Shown: positions 51,908-61,193, counted from the first letter of the stretch. The stretch: 64,000 nucleotides of DNA from Paenibacillus_D tarimensis_A (GCA_041281825.1 CP166298.1:3906001-3970000), one strand, 5' to 3'. Notes: generated by a model from the letters alone, not told the origin. A program made the numbers and translations.

Positions 51908-53068
51908 ATGCAAAAGCTGCAATTAATCGCCGCCTGTCCGATGGGGCTCGAGGCCGTCGTTGCAAGAGAGCTTAAGGAGCTCGGTTATGAAAATACGAAA
52001 ACGGAGAATGGGCGGGTCAATTTTGAAGGCACGCCGGCAGATATTTGCCGGGCGAATCTGTGGCTGCGTACCGCCGACCGTGTGCTCGTCAAGATGGGCG
52101 AATTCTCCGCTCATACTTTCGATGAACTGTTCGAAGGCACGAAGGCGCTGAATTGGCCGGATTGGATCCCTGCGGAAGGCGAGTTTCCCGTGCAAGGGCG
52201 TTCCCATAAATCGCAGCTGTCCAGCGTACCGGCGTGTCAGGGAATCGTTAAAAAAGCGATCGTGGAGAAGATGAAGGAAAAATATAACCGCGAATGGTTT
52301 CCGGAGAACGGTGCCCTGTATACTTGCGAAGTGTCGCTTCTGAACGACCGGGCGTTGTTAACGCTGGACACGACCGGTCCGAGTCTTCATAAGCGCGGTT
52401 ATCGCAAGCTCGTCACCGAGGCGCCGCTCAAGGAGACGATGGCTGCCGCGATGATCCTGCTGAGCCGCTGGCGGGCGGAACGCCCGCTGTATGATCCGTT
52501 TTGCGGCTCGGGCACGATCCCGGTCGAAGCGGCGATGATCGGCTGGAACATCGCTCCGGGTCTGCGCCGCAGCTTTCCGAGCGAGCATTGGCCCATAATT
52601 GGCGGCCAAGCCTGGGAGCAGTCGCGCGAGGAAGCGTTCGACGCGGTCAAAGACGACTTACCGCTTATCATTGCCGGTTCCGATATTGATCCGAAAGCAA
52701 TCGAAGTCGCTGAAGCCTCCGCGAAGAAAGCAGGGCTCGCAAAAGAGATTACGTTCCGGACGCTGCCGGTCGCGAAAGCGGACCCCGCCGGAGATTACGG
52801 CTGTCTCATTACAAACCCGCCGTATGGCGAACGGTTGGGCGACGACCGCGAGGCCGAAAAAGCGGTTCGTCAGCTCGGAACCGCTGCCGGAAGGCTTTCT
52901 ACATGGTCGTTTTTTGCATTGAGTCCCGCAAAATCGTTTGAGCACTATTTCGGTCGGGCGGCAGACAAAAAACGGAAGCTCTATAACGGACGTATCGAAT
53001 GCGGGTTTTACCAATATTTCGGACCGCTTCCTCCGCTTCGAAAGAAAGAAACGCAGGAAGAATATTAA
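51908..53068 (+). CDS. THUMP-domain 23S rRNA guanine-N2 methyltransferase (RlmL/YpsC type)
   Basis: 386 residues: N-terminal THUMP-like RNA-binding region (residues 1-160), then a Rossmann methyltransferase with YDPFCGSGTIPVEAAMI and the catalytic NPPYGERLG. Single-domain form (no RlmK fusion). Start at 51908 with ATGGAGTGAC. Confidence 0.92.
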   Translation: MQKLQLIAACPMGLEAVVARELKELGYENTKTENGRVNFEGTPADICRANLWLRTADRVLVKMGEFSAHTFDELFEGTKALNWPDWIPAEGEFPVQGRSHKSQLSSVPACQGIVKKAIVEKMKEKYNREWFPENGALYTCEVSLLNDRALLTLDTTGPSLHKRGYRKLVTEAPLKETMAAAMILLSRWRAERPLYDPFCGSGTIPVEAAMIGWNIAPGLRRSFPSEHWPIIGGQAWEQSREEAFDAVKDDLPLIIAGSDIDPKAIEVAEASAKKAGLAKEITFRTLPVAKADPAGDYGCLITNPPYGERLGDDREAEKAVRQLGTAAGRLSTWSFFALSPAKSFEHYFGRAADKKRKLYNGRIECGFYQYFGPLPPLRKKETQEEY

Positions 53069-53124
53069 AATTAGGGCTCCGTTCATGCATCGCTCCGGTT
53101 GTTTGAGCGCTTGCGCGCGACCGA

Positions 53125-53320
53125 CCAAGCGTAAACGGCTTCGCCGTCCTCTGGCGGCTAAGCTTCGTTTCGCGGAGAATTCTAAGCAGATATAAGTGTG
53201 AAACTTATAAATTCTTAGAATTCAAGCAAACGGCTTCACCGTCCTTTAACGGGTGAAGCATCGTTTTGCGGAGAAATTTAAGCCGGTATAAGAGTAAAAT
53301 TTATACTTTCTTATATTTTG
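53125..53320. repeat. Two diverged tandem ~100-bp elements
   Basis: Both start AAACGGCTTC(G/A)CCGTCCT, continue with AAGC(T/A)TCGTTT(C/T)GCGGAGAA and end in a long imperfect hairpin: GAATTCTAAG / CTTAGAATTC in the first, an equivalent TTTAAG...CTTATA stem in the second. They follow rlmL directly. An intrinsic repeat family rather than a gene. Confidence 0.75.
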
Positions 53321-53348
53321 AAAAAAAAGCCGCCTCGAGGCGGCTTTT
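53321..53348. terminator. Bidirectional terminator at the DUF1450 gene end
   Basis: Perfect palindrome AAAAGCCGCC-TCGA-GGCGGCTTTT. Overlaps the stop codon of the 53347 gene and separates it from the rlmL side. Confidence 0.9.
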
Positions 53349-53574
53349 ATCTCTTCTTTATATATTTTTTCGCTTTCTCAATCGCTTCGTCCTCGGTAGG
53401 CGCCGTTACATATCTCCCATTAATAAAAATGAATGCGAATCGCGAGCATGGTCCGCAGTAGGACTTGCAGCCGATTTTTATTTCAGCGTCCGGCGCCAGC
53501 TTTGCCAGCTTCGGCACTGCCGTTTTTACCCTCATATGCTTGCATTTATCGCATACCCGTATATCGTTAGCCAT
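53347..53574 (-). CDS. DUF1450-like protein (Fe-S or thiol type)
   Basis: 75 residues with CDKCKHM at the N-terminus and GCKSYCGPCSRFAFIFINGRYV, matching the CxSYCGxC...F.VNG pattern of B. subtilis YuzB-type proteins. Four to five cysteines suggest a redox or Fe-S role. The next gene upstream (HesB/IscA-like) fits that context. Confidence 0.7.
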   Translation of the reverse strand: MANDIRVCDKCKHMRVKTAVPKLAKLAPDAEIKIGCKSYCGPCSRFAFIFINGRYVTAPTEDEAIEKAKKYIKKR

Positions 53575-53598
53575 CTACTTTCCCCGTTCCTCTTGCCG

Positions 53599-53901
53599 TT
53601 AATGGTCGCCGTGATTTCCTTTGGACGGATTGGTAATCGCAAAGCCTTCCTTCGGAATATAGAAATAATCGATTCGCACGCCGTCAAGCATCGGCTCGTT
53701 CTTAGCGAGAATGACATCAATATCCTTATCGGTGGATACCACTTCATCCGCATCCGTCGGTACATCCATCGTCATACCGTAGTGGGCATGGTCGCCGTGC
53801 GAATGCGTGACATATACTCTCAGTTTTTTGCCGTCGTTTTCCGGCTTGTCCAGCTCGGCCTTCAACACTTTAGCGGCATTACGCGAAATTTTACACTTCA
53901 T
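53599..53901 (-). CDS. HesB/IscA-like protein
   Basis: 100 residues starting MKCKISRNAAKVLKAELDKPEN, which matches the A-type carrier start (ITxxAAxxLK), and DGVRIDYFYIPKEGFAITNP typical of HesB-like domains of Bacillales. The three conserved cysteines of functional IscA are not present, so it is a HesB-fold protein without the standard cluster site; histidines (HSHGDHAHYG) replace them. Start ATG 53901 or TTG 53904. Confidence 0.7.
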   Translation of the reverse strand: MKCKISRNAAKVLKAELDKPENDGKKLRVYVTHSHGDHAHYGMTMDVPTDADEVVSTDKDIDVILAKNEPMLDGVRIDYFYIPKEGFAITNPSKGNHGDH

Positions 53902-53986
53902 CAATTTTATCCAGCTCCTTCTCAGCTCTCCAGCGAATAACCTGATTTCACTATCTTTCTCATTGTAATGAAAGCTGAAAGGAAGT

Positions 53987-54220
53987 TCAACTATGCGGGT
54001 ACTTCCGCTCCATTCTCCCTGCGAACCACTCCGCCATCAGCATCGTAACCGCAATATCGTCGAAAGGCAGCATCGGAAGCGCATCGGGCAGCACCCAGTA
54101 AAGCGCCACCGGGATTAGAAAAAGCAGTTTATCTCTTACGAGTACGTCTTTGGAACGGAGCAATCTGTAAATGCGAACAAATACATGCTGCCAATGTCGT
54201 AGCGATAGTAATTTGCGCAT
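53987..54220 (-). CDS. DUF1232-type small membrane protein, 77 aa
   Basis: RSKDVLVRDKLLFLIPVALY and VLPDALPMLPFDDIAVT fit the DUF1232/YkvA pattern (a membrane hairpin with P-D-x-x-P-x-D). AGGAGAGG site. Function unknown. Confidence 0.72.
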   Translation of the reverse strand: MRKLLSLRHWQHVFVRIYRLLRSKDVLVRDKLLFLIPVALYWVLPDALPMLPFDDIAVTMLMAEWFAGRMERKYPHS

Positions 54221-54280
54221 GGCCGCCTCTCCTCTTTTTATATCAATTGCTTATTATAGCATGCCGCAACAGGGTATGTT

Positions 54281-55495
54281 TCATGAAAAATATCGAAGCG
54301 CGCGCAGCAGCAAACTTTGTACCGAGTCATACATCTCATCAAATTGGCTGACCGGCAGCGGATTGGCGCCTATTCCCGCTTCCACAGTAAATCCGGGCTT
54401 ACGAAACTCCTGAATGAACCAATCCTTAAAGCCTGCGTCACTGCCGGTTAATTTAACGGCGCGATATCCGCTCGCTTCCGCCAATTGTCCCGCAAGCTCT
54501 TCCGCCTCCGGAGGCTCGTACTCGCGATAATTCCAATAAATCTCCTGTCCCTGCGTATGCAGCGATACAACCGCGTCGAACCGCTCATCGAGGGTGAACT
54601 CGGCAAGCGATCGCGCCTCCGGCTCGCTTAGCGGCTCCGTTCCCGGATAATCCCGCGGCCCCGGACGGTCATGTCCCCTCCGCTGACGCTCGTCTTCCCA
54701 ATGAGCTGGAAATTGATCGTTCAAATCAACGCCGCGGATATTGGCCTTCCAGCCGTGAAACCGGGTTGAATAACGATTATAATGAAGCAAATTCGTATAA
54801 AACGGATGCAACGGGCGTAATCCTTCAAGTACAAGCTCTACCCCGTCCGGATTGACCATCGGCACGACCCATAGCGTCGTTTGTTCATAGATAGACTGAC
54901 AATCTTCTCCTCTTACCTTTTCCCTAAGCTCATACCCTCTTGCCAACTCCTCGGTAAACCGCATCAGCAGCGGCGTTGTAATCCATTCATTTGCATGAAC
55001 CGAAGCATTGACATGAATTTTTCGCGGACCTTGTCCGAAACGAAGCGCATGAATCGGTTTCCCCATCACACTTTCGCCAATAACTTTACGCTCCAAAAAG
55101 GGATACGCCCGTTGAAGCATGTCAAGATCCCGGCACACGTCATCGAACCCGTACTCCGCATCGCCGGTTACAATTTGGCTGCGAAGCTCGGCCGGCACTT
55201 TAATCGTATACCCGGGTATCGGCCGCTTCGGATCCAGCTGCGGATTCATAAGAAGCAGTGAATAGACGGAAACGTTAAACAGCTGGGCAATACCATAAAA
55301 GGTATCGTCCGGTTGTATGACATAAAACATGCATTCCGGTGCAGGAATGTGCATCAGCAGCCCTGGGATCAGACGCTTCCGGCCGGTTAATCTCGGATTG
55401 GCCGCCAGCAGTGCATGCTCGTTTACGCCAAAACGCCCGGCAATACGCAGCAGCGTATCACCGGGCTGAATCATATAGTTGAATATACGTGTCAT
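54281..55495 (-). CDS. LysM-M14 gamma-D-glutamyl peptidoglycan endopeptidase
   Basis: 404 residues. Two N-terminal LysM repeats (about 6-51 and 56-101; YMIQPGDTLLRIAGRFGV and FYVIQPDDTFYGIAQLF) for cell-wall binding, then an M14C carboxypeptidase-like domain. Zinc ligands His167 and Glu170 (VHANEW) with a later His (SLHTQGQ), and catalytic Glu in FTVEAGIG. Resembles Lysinibacillus ENP1. No signal peptide, as in spore/mother-cell autolysins. Start ATG 55495 with GGGAGGTCG. Confidence 0.88.
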   Translation of the reverse strand: MTRIFNYMIQPGDTLLRIAGRFGVNEHALLAANPRLTGRKRLIPGLLMHIPAPECMFYVIQPDDTFYGIAQLFNVSVYSLLLMNPQLDPKRPIPGYTIKVPAELRSQIVTGDAEYGFDDVCRDLDMLQRAYPFLERKVIGESVMGKPIHALRFGQGPRKIHVNASVHANEWITTPLLMRFTEELARGYELREKVRGEDCQSIYEQTTLWVVPMVNPDGVELVLEGLRPLHPFYTNLLHYNRYSTRFHGWKANIRGVDLNDQFPAHWEDERQRRGHDRPGPRDYPGTEPLSEPEARSLAEFTLDERFDAVVSLHTQGQEIYWNYREYEPPEAEELAGQLAEASGYRAVKLTGSDAGFKDWFIQEFRKPGFTVEAGIGANPLPVSQFDEMYDSVQSLLLRALRYFS

Positions 55496-55593
55496 TCCAT
55501 CGACCTCCCGGCGTTTTCCCTTTCGTACCAAGTCTATGCCGGCGTTAAGAGGCTGATGATCAACTTTAACGTATGTGTTTTTGAAGCTGACTA

Positions 55594-56409
55594 TTATACG
55601 ATCTTGGGCACCTGCCAGACGACAGGAGTCAATACGATTTCTTCATTGAGCCACTGCTGGGCTATCGCTTTGAATATTCCCGCGTCTCCGCTGCAGCAGA
55701 ACTGATGTACCGGAACGGCGTCGTTCCGGGCAAGCTTGCCCTGGTCGTGAAGAATCGTGCTGATTTCGCGGGCGGTCTCATCCGCGGAGCTAATGAGTGT
55801 CACGCCGTTCCCCATCACTTCCGAAATCGTCTCAGCCAGAAACGGATAATGCGTGCAGCCAAGAATAAGACAATCAATTGGACTTGATTTAAGAAACGAC
55901 AGGGAGCTGTGCACCGTTTCATAGGTTTCCGGAGAACGGAAATTTCCTTTCTCAACCAGCGGCACAAAGCTCGGGCAAGCCTTGCTGATCACTTCAATAT
56001 TCGGTTTAAGTCGTTTTAACGCGATCTCATACGCACCGCTTGTAATTGTCCCTTCGGTGCCGATCACGCCGACATACCCGGTTAACGTTCGGCCGATTGC
56101 CGCTCTGGCTCCCGGATAAACGACGCCAACAACCGGAATATTCACCCTGGACCGGATATCTTCCAAGCCGACGGCGGTTGCCGTATTGCATGCTATCACA
56201 ATCATTTTGGGGCTGAACTGTATTAAATAATCTACAATTTCACGTGTAAAACGTATGACTTCCTCGGCAGGACGAGGACCGTAAGGCGTGCGTGCGGTGT
56301 CGCCGAAATAAATAATCTTTTCACGCGGCAGCTGCCGCATGATTTCTTTGGCGACGGTCAACCCGCCCACTCCTGAATCTAATATCGCAATCGGTTGTTG
56401 CACAGACAC
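55594..56409 (-). CDS. racE: Glutamate racemase
   Basis: Makes D-glutamate for peptidoglycan. 271 residues with both catalytic cysteines (IACNTATA and LGCTHYPFL) and the LDSGVGGLTV N-terminus. GTG start with a weak site; the later GTG two codons in is also possible. The peptidoglycan endopeptidase follows 98 bases later on the same strand. Confidence 0.95.
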   Translation of the reverse strand: MSVQQPIAILDSGVGGLTVAKEIMRQLPREKIIYFGDTARTPYGPRPAEEVIRFTREIVDYLIQFSPKMIVIACNTATAVGLEDIRSRVNIPVVGVVYPGARAAIGRTLTGYVGVIGTEGTITSGAYEIALKRLKPNIEVISKACPSFVPLVEKGNFRSPETYETVHSSLSFLKSSPIDCLILGCTHYPFLAETISEVMGNGVTLISSADETAREISTILHDQGKLARNDAVPVHQFCCSGDAGIFKAIAQQWLNEEIVLTPVVWQVPKIV

Positions 56410-56540
56410 ACCGCTTTCTTCTTCATGATGACTTAAATATCATAGAATATGAATTTACAAGCAAAAACGTACCTACATCTTAGCGCAAATGAAGACAAGG
56501 TTCAAGAAGCAAACGCCGGTCTTTCGGTATCCGGACATAC

Positions 56541-56583
56541 AAAAAAGGACCGCCGGCTCGATAGGAAAATCTGAGCCGACAGC
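56541..56583 (-). terminator. Terminator of melA
   Basis: Stem GTCGGCTC / GAGCCGGC with flanking GGTCC and six T on the minus strand; 69 bases after the melA stop. Confidence 0.75.
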
Positions 56584-56651
56584 CGTATAGATCATCTAAA
56601 AATTTCCGCCTTGACCTGCCTCACCGCAGCGGCCCGAGCTCCCCCCGTTGT

Positions 56652-57950
56652 CTAGGAGTAAGCAGGCAGCCAATCGCCATGCGCTTCAATCAATTCGTCG
56701 CACATCGCGATGATCTCATCCATCGACAGTTCTGCCGATGTGTGCGGGTCCAGCATCGCAGCATGATAAATATGTTCTTTCTTAAGCGTCTTCGCCGCTT
56801 CAATCGTCAGCAGCTGCGTATTGATGTTCGTCCGGTTCAAAGCGGCGCATTGCGGCGGCAGGTCTCCGACATAGGTCGGCGTCACGCCGCTCCTGTCAAC
56901 CAGGCATGGCACTTCGACACAGGCTTCACGCGGCAGGTTGGTAATCAGCCCGGTGTTCATCACATTCCCGCCGATCTTGAACGGGACGTTCGTCTCAATC
57001 GCATCAAATATATAGGAGGCGTATTCATGTGTGCGCGTATGCGTGAGCGACGCATTGCCGACAAGCTCGCCGCGCATTTTTTTCCACCGTTCAATCTGAT
57101 TGATACAGCGGCGCGGATATTCATCCAGCGGAATGTTAAACCGCTCAATCAATTCCGGATGAGTGCGTTTAATGAAATAAGGATGATACTCCGCATTATG
57201 CTCGGAAGATTCGGTAATGTAATAACCGAATTTAAGCATTAATTCGAAGCGGACCATATCATGATGCTTCTCTGACTGCTTTTCCTGCGCTCTCCGCTTA
57301 ATTTCCGGATACAAGTCAACGCCGTCCTTCGACACCTCAAGCAGCCAGGCCATATGGTTGATGCCTGCAATTTTCGATTGTACGCCTGCCGTATCCATAC
57401 CTAAATGCTTGAACAAATCCGATACGCAGACTTGTACACTGTGGCATAACCCCACGGTTTGAATGCCACCCAGCGTATTCATCACATTCGTAAGCGCCGC
57501 CATGGGATTCGTGTAATTCAAAAAGAGCGCGTCCGGGCTCACCTCCCGCATATCGGCAGCAAAATCCAGCATGACCGGAATCGTGCGCAGATTGCGGAAT
57601 ATGCCCCCGATCCCGACGGTGTCGGCAATGGTTTGGCGCAAACCGTATTTTTTCGGAATTTCAAAATCGGTAATCGTGCACGGGTCATAGCCTCCAACCT
57701 GGATGGCGTTAACGACGTACTTCGCGCCCTTTAACGCTTCCCTGCGGTCGGAATATGCCTTAACGATACACGTGCTTCCGATTGTCTCCTTCAGATGCAA
57801 CAGCATGACCTCGGAATCCCTTAATCTTTCCGCGTCGATATCGAATAACGCAAGCTCGAATCCTTGCAGGGACGGCGTCAGCATACAATCGCCGAGCACA
57901 TTTTTGGCAAATACAGTGCTGCCTGCACCTATAAAAGTAATTTTGGACAT
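56652..57950 (-). CDS. melA: Alpha-galactosidase/alpha-glucosidase family, GH4
   Basis: NAD- and manganese-dependent glycosidase. 432 residues with Rossmann motif GAGSTVFAKNVLGD, NAIQVGGYDPCTITDFEIP, the metal-site LCHSVQ (Cys) and GINHMAWLL (His). Start ATG 57950 after an AAGGAGG site. Divergent from an AraC-type regulator; a palindrome at 57971-57986 lies in its leader. Confidence 0.92.
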   Translation of the reverse strand: MSKITFIGAGSTVFAKNVLGDCMLTPSLQGFELALFDIDAERLRDSEVMLLHLKETIGSTCIVKAYSDRREALKGAKYVVNAIQVGGYDPCTITDFEIPKKYGLRQTIADTVGIGGIFRNLRTIPVMLDFAADMREVSPDALFLNYTNPMAALTNVMNTLGGIQTVGLCHSVQVCVSDLFKHLGMDTAGVQSKIAGINHMAWLLEVSKDGVDLYPEIKRRAQEKQSEKHHDMVRFELMLKFGYYITESSEHNAEYHPYFIKRTHPELIERFNIPLDEYPRRCINQIERWKKMRGELVGNASLTHTRTHEYASYIFDAIETNVPFKIGGNVMNTGLITNLPREACVEVPCLVDRSGVTPTYVGDLPPQCAALNRTNINTQLLTIEAAKTLKKEHIYHAAMLDPHTSAELSMDEIIAMCDELIEAHGDWLPAYS

Positions 57951-57970
57951 ATTCAATTCCTCCTTGAAGA

Positions 57971-57986
57971 TTGGTGATGTCACCAA
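57971..57986. promoter_or_regulatory. Palindrome in the melA leader
   Basis: TTGGTGATGTCACCAA, a near-perfect 16-base inverted repeat 21 bases upstream of melA. Could be the binding site of the divergent regulator or a hairpin in the leader. Confidence 0.5.
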
Positions 57987-58103
57987 TATAAAACAACGCG
58001 CAGAGGATGAACAGGTCATAAAGCCATTTCTATATGGAGATTTGTAGTTTATAATAATAGCTAAGTGTTCAGCAATCTAGCCGGAAGGAGCCTTGTCATT
58101 CGA

Positions 58104-58967
58104 ATGAAAGAACATTATACTTTTTCGATCGCCTTGAACGGTTCGCCCGGAACGGGCGAATTGGCGGTGTTATTTTGCGGTGAAGGCTCTCCTTTTCCGC
58201 TTCATAAGATGGGACCCGCAATACATGATTATTTTCTTATTCATACCGTAAGCAAAGGACAAGGTGTATTTGAAACCGGAGGAAAGCGGTATAATTGTAG
58301 GACTGGAGATACGTTTTTCATTTTGCCGGGAGAGCTGTTCAGCTACGAAGCGGATGCAGAGGATCCGTGGACGTATCATTGGATCGCATTCCGGGGGCAC
58401 GGCGCCGCCTCGATTGTGAAAGGGCTCGGCGTTTCTTCCAAGCATCCGGTTGTGCATATGAATCATCTGCGCCGCATTCTTCATTTGTATCGCCGCATGA
58501 CACGATTACTTCAATCTTCGAACCGGGCAGTAGTGTCGGATTTGGAAGCAAGCGGCTGGCTGCGGCTCATGTTGGCCGAATTCGCGTCGCATATTACCCA
58601 TGAACAGGCTTACAAATTTGTAAAAGCTTCCGATACCGACCGTCAGATGGATCAGGCGGTGCGGTGGCTCTCGCTGCAATATGAAAAGCCGATTTCAATT
58701 GATCAAATGGCCAAGTCGCTCGGTTACCACCGGACGCATCTGTCCAAATTGTTCAGACAGACAACCGGAATGTCTCCAATGCAATACTTATATAAAGTAC
58801 GGATGGAACGTGCCGAAGAGCTGCTTGCGGGTCCGCTTACCATTAACCAGGTCGCATCATCGGTCGGTTATTCCGACGCCTTGTATTTCTCCAAGCAGTT
58901 CCGTAAATGGAAGGGCGTATCCCCTACTGAATTCAGAAACCGGATGACAGCGACAATTTTGAATTAA
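58104..58967 (+). CDS. AraC family transcriptional regulator
   Basis: 287 residues: N-terminal cupin sugar-sensing domain (FPLHKMGPAIHDYFLIHTVSKG, GDTFFILPGELFSYEADAED) and a C-terminal double helix-turn-helix (SIDQMAKSLGYHRTHLSKLFRQ and INQVASSVGYSDALYFSKQFRK). Likely controls melA in response to galactosides. Start at 58104 has AAGGAG 13 bases upstream, a little far. Confidence 0.9.
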   Translation: MKEHYTFSIALNGSPGTGELAVLFCGEGSPFPLHKMGPAIHDYFLIHTVSKGQGVFETGGKRYNCRTGDTFFILPGELFSYEADAEDPWTYHWIAFRGHGAASIVKGLGVSSKHPVVHMNHLRRILHLYRRMTRLLQSSNRAVVSDLEASGWLRLMLAEFASHITHEQAYKFVKASDTDRQMDQAVRWLSLQYEKPISIDQMAKSLGYHRTHLSKLFRQTTGMSPMQYLYKVRMERAEELLAGPLTINQVASSVGYSDALYFSKQFRKWKGVSPTEFRNRMTATILN

Positions 58968-58987
58968 GTTTCGCGCCTATGTAATGT

Positions 58988-59029
58988 AACGGCCCGCATA
59001 AGGAGGCAAAACTCCTTACGCGGGCCGTT
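58988..59029 (+). terminator. Hairpin between the AraC gene and YtxH gene
   Basis: 18-bp imperfect stem AACGGCCCGC-TAAGGAG / CTCCTTA-GCGGGCCGTT between converging genes. No strong T-run, so termination strength is uncertain. Confidence 0.55.
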
Positions 59030-59043
59030 GTCTAAGGCAAACA

Positions 59044-59496
59044 TCAAAATTTCACGACTTCTTCGGTCTCATGCGTCTGCAGCAATTCTTGAACATCTTC
59101 ATTCTGAACGGTGTCTGCCGCTTCGGCCGCTTCTGCTGTTTCCGCCAGTTCCTCAGCAACTTCGGCTTTAAACTGTTCTACAGCCGAATCAGGTCTAACC
59201 TCTGTTTGCCGCGTGCTTCGCCATCCTCTGATATCCTGGATGGCCTGCTTGGTTTTGCCGGCAAATTGAGTCGTTTGAGATCCGACTTGCTGAACAAATT
59301 TACCCGTTTGCTCGCGCGCCTGATTGGCAACCCGGGCTGTAGATTCTCCTGCTTGCTGGGCCCGGTCGGCGAGATCCTTGCGAAGCTCACGGCCCGATTT
59401 GGGGGCTAACAGCAAGGCGCTGACCGCGCCTACAACGCTGCCGGCAATGATTCCCCACAAAAAGCTTTTTGGTTTGTTCTGATTTCGCATTAGCAT
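59044..59496 (-). CDS. YtxH domain protein, 150 aa
   Basis: FLWGIIAGSVVGAVSALLLAPKSGRELRKDLADRA is the YtxH/GvpG-like membrane segment plus amphipathic helix. The rest is charged and helical, with an acidic C-terminus. Associated with cell-envelope stress genes in Bacillales. Start overlaps the preceding stop (TAATG). Confidence 0.88.
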   Translation of the reverse strand: MLMRNQNKPKSFLWGIIAGSVVGAVSALLLAPKSGRELRKDLADRAQQAGESTARVANQAREQTGKFVQQVGSQTTQFAGKTKQAIQDIRGWRSTRQTEVRPDSAVEQFKAEVAEELAETAEAAEAADTVQNEDVQELLQTHETEEVVKF

Positions 59497-59999
59497 TAAC
59501 TTTCTCTCCTTTCATCCTTATCGTGCCCTTCGTCCCGTCCTGTTGATTCAACATTGTTTGCAGCGCTTTGACGTTTACTCTGCACCCACTGCCAGGCGGT
59601 GTAGCCCATTTCTACCCACTCCAGCGCTTCTCCGATTTGCCGTCTGTACTTTCGGCCCGCTTGCTCCACCTGATGGACGGCCGACTCGGACAACGCAGCC
59701 GAAACCCGTTGCACCGTATTTGCGGTCTGTTCAAGTGCGGCTCCGAGTTCACCGGCTGATTTGAACAACTTTTCCGTATGTGAGAGCTGCTGCCGGACGC
59801 TCTGCACCGTCATGTCGGCTGATCCGAGAACGGTTCGCAGTTCCCCTATCAACTGCGTCGATTCCCGTTGCAGCTCACTTGTTACAGCTTGAACGTGATC
59901 GAGTCTGCGGACGGCTGAACGAAGCGATAAAATGACGGCAATGACCAACCCTACAAATGCCAGCGTCGCCACGCATACGCATACGATCATGATGATCAT
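59496..59999 (-). CDS. DUF948 membrane protein, 167 aa
   Basis: N-terminal transmembrane helix (residues 4-25) and a long helical stretch (QAVTSELQRESTQLIGELR...) as in DUF948/YtxG. Pairs with the YtxH gene. A strong YtxG/YtxH operon pattern. Confidence 0.85.
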   Translation of the reverse strand: MIIMIVCVCVATLAFVGLVIAVILSLRSAVRRLDHVQAVTSELQRESTQLIGELRTVLGSADMTVQSVRQQLSHTEKLFKSAGELGAALEQTANTVQRVSAALSESAVHQVEQAGRKYRRQIGEALEWVEMGYTAWQWVQSKRQSAANNVESTGRDEGHDKDERRES

Positions 60000-60086
60000 G
60001 CTTCATCTCCTCCCCTCCGTTCTGGACGAATGCCCATGTCGTATTGACAGTATAAGCAGCATGGGCTTGTTTTGACACCCGCAAAC

Positions 60087-60128
60087 GAAAAAAAGGCAAT
60101 CCATCCCCCTCAAGGAACGAATCGCCTT
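60087..60128 (-). terminator. Terminator of the 60152 gene
   Basis: Stem AAGGCGATT / ATT-GCCTT with internal mismatches and seven T on the minus strand. Confidence 0.8.
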
Positions 60129-60151
60129 CATACGGCTCTTTTATTCTTTCA

Positions 60152-60361
60152 CTAAGACTGCGTTTGGGTTTGAGCTTGCGATTGTGCCTGACTAACGATT
60201 GTTTGGGCTTGTGCAATTTCGGTTGAAGCCTGTTTCAACGCCTCAAGGGCTAACGTTGGATTGCCAGCGGATTGTTCGATCGCCTGTGCAATCATATCTT
60301 TTGCAAGAGATGACGCCGCTTCCGCCTGCTTTAATATATTTGCGTCGATTTGATTCGCCAT
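60152..60361 (-). CDS. Small glutamine-rich protein, 69 aa
   Basis: MANQIDANILKQAEAASSL... followed by a Q/A/T/S-rich tail (QTIVSQAQSQAQTQTQS). AGGGAGG site at good spacing. Amphipathic helix likely; no family recognised. Between DUF948 and the SufR-like gene. Confidence 0.65.
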   Translation of the reverse strand: MANQIDANILKQAEAASSLAKDMIAQAIEQSAGNPTLALEALKQASTEIAQAQTIVSQAQSQAQTQTQS

Positions 60362-60483
60362 TTTCTTACCCTCCCTTAGGTTGATTTGTCTCATCATGAG
60401 AACAAAAATAGGGTGCATCTTTATTAAAATAAATATCCGCTTTTTTTTTGGTGAACATTTTATTCCTGGTACGAATTGTAAAA

Positions 60484-60519
60484 TAAAAAAACGCCGGCTT
60501 CAACTTGCTCATTCCGGCG
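60484..60519 (-). terminator. Terminator of the SufR-like gene
   Basis: Stem CGCCGG / CCGGCG with a 16-base loop and seven T on the minus strand; 8 bases after the stop. Confidence 0.85.
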
Positions 60520-60527
60520 GTCGCTTG

Positions 60528-61193
60528 TTATTTCTGTTGTTTTATATGATAACTGCATTTGCCCCCGCCCTTGGCCATACATTCCGTCCGTTCAACCGGA
60601 GCTTCAAGCAGCGCTTCGAACAAGGCCAGCTCGCAATTGCATGCTTGTTGATAGCGATTCGCTACCTGAGCGATCGGGCAATTGAATTCATTGAATATAT
60701 AATGGCCTCTATCGACCGCTTCCACTTGCGTCATGTAGCCGCCTGCATTCTGAATCAAGGCAAGCTCCTCCACACGCTGCTCCAATGACTTTCCTTCCAT
60801 TCTGGAACGATACCGTTCAAGCAGCTTCTGTTTGCGGCCTTCAAAGAGCTTCGTAACGGCTCCGGAGAGCTCTGGGTCCCCCTCCAGCTCCTCGAGCAAA
60901 TCCAACGCAAGCGTGTTGTAGTTTTTCGGAAAGAGGCCGTCCGCTTCTTCCGTTAAGCCGAACACATGCGCAGGTCTGCCCATCGGCTGGCGGACGATGT
61001 TCGGTCTTACATAACCGTCGCGCTCTAATGTATTTAAATGGCGACGCACCGCCATCTCCGTTACGCCTAGCGACTTGGCCAGGTCGCCGGCATTGCTTGG
61101 GCCTTTCGTTTTGAGCAGCATTAAGATGATCTGACGGGTCGAACCGTCATGACGGAGATTTCCTTGATTGTGCACCACATCTTGACTGTCCAT
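60528..61193 (-). CDS. SufR-like Fe-S sensing transcriptional regulator
   Basis: 221 residues: N-terminal winged helix (QIILMLLKTKGPSNAGDLAKSLGVTEMAVRRHLNTLERDGYV) and a C-terminal domain with Cys in FNCPIAQ, ACNCE and ECMAKGGGKC, the type of cysteine set that binds a cluster in SufR. No suf operon is adjacent. Its own promoter region (61194-61312) shows no clear operator. Confidence 0.8.
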   Translation of the reverse strand: MDSQDVVHNQGNLRHDGSTRQIILMLLKTKGPSNAGDLAKSLGVTEMAVRRHLNTLERDGYVRPNIVRQPMGRPAHVFGLTEEADGLFPKNYNTLALDLLEELEGDPELSGAVTKLFEGRKQKLLERYRSRMEGKSLEQRVEELALIQNAGGYMTQVEAVDRGHYIFNEFNCPIAQVANRYQQACNCELALFEALLEAPVERTECMAKGGGKCSYHIKQQK

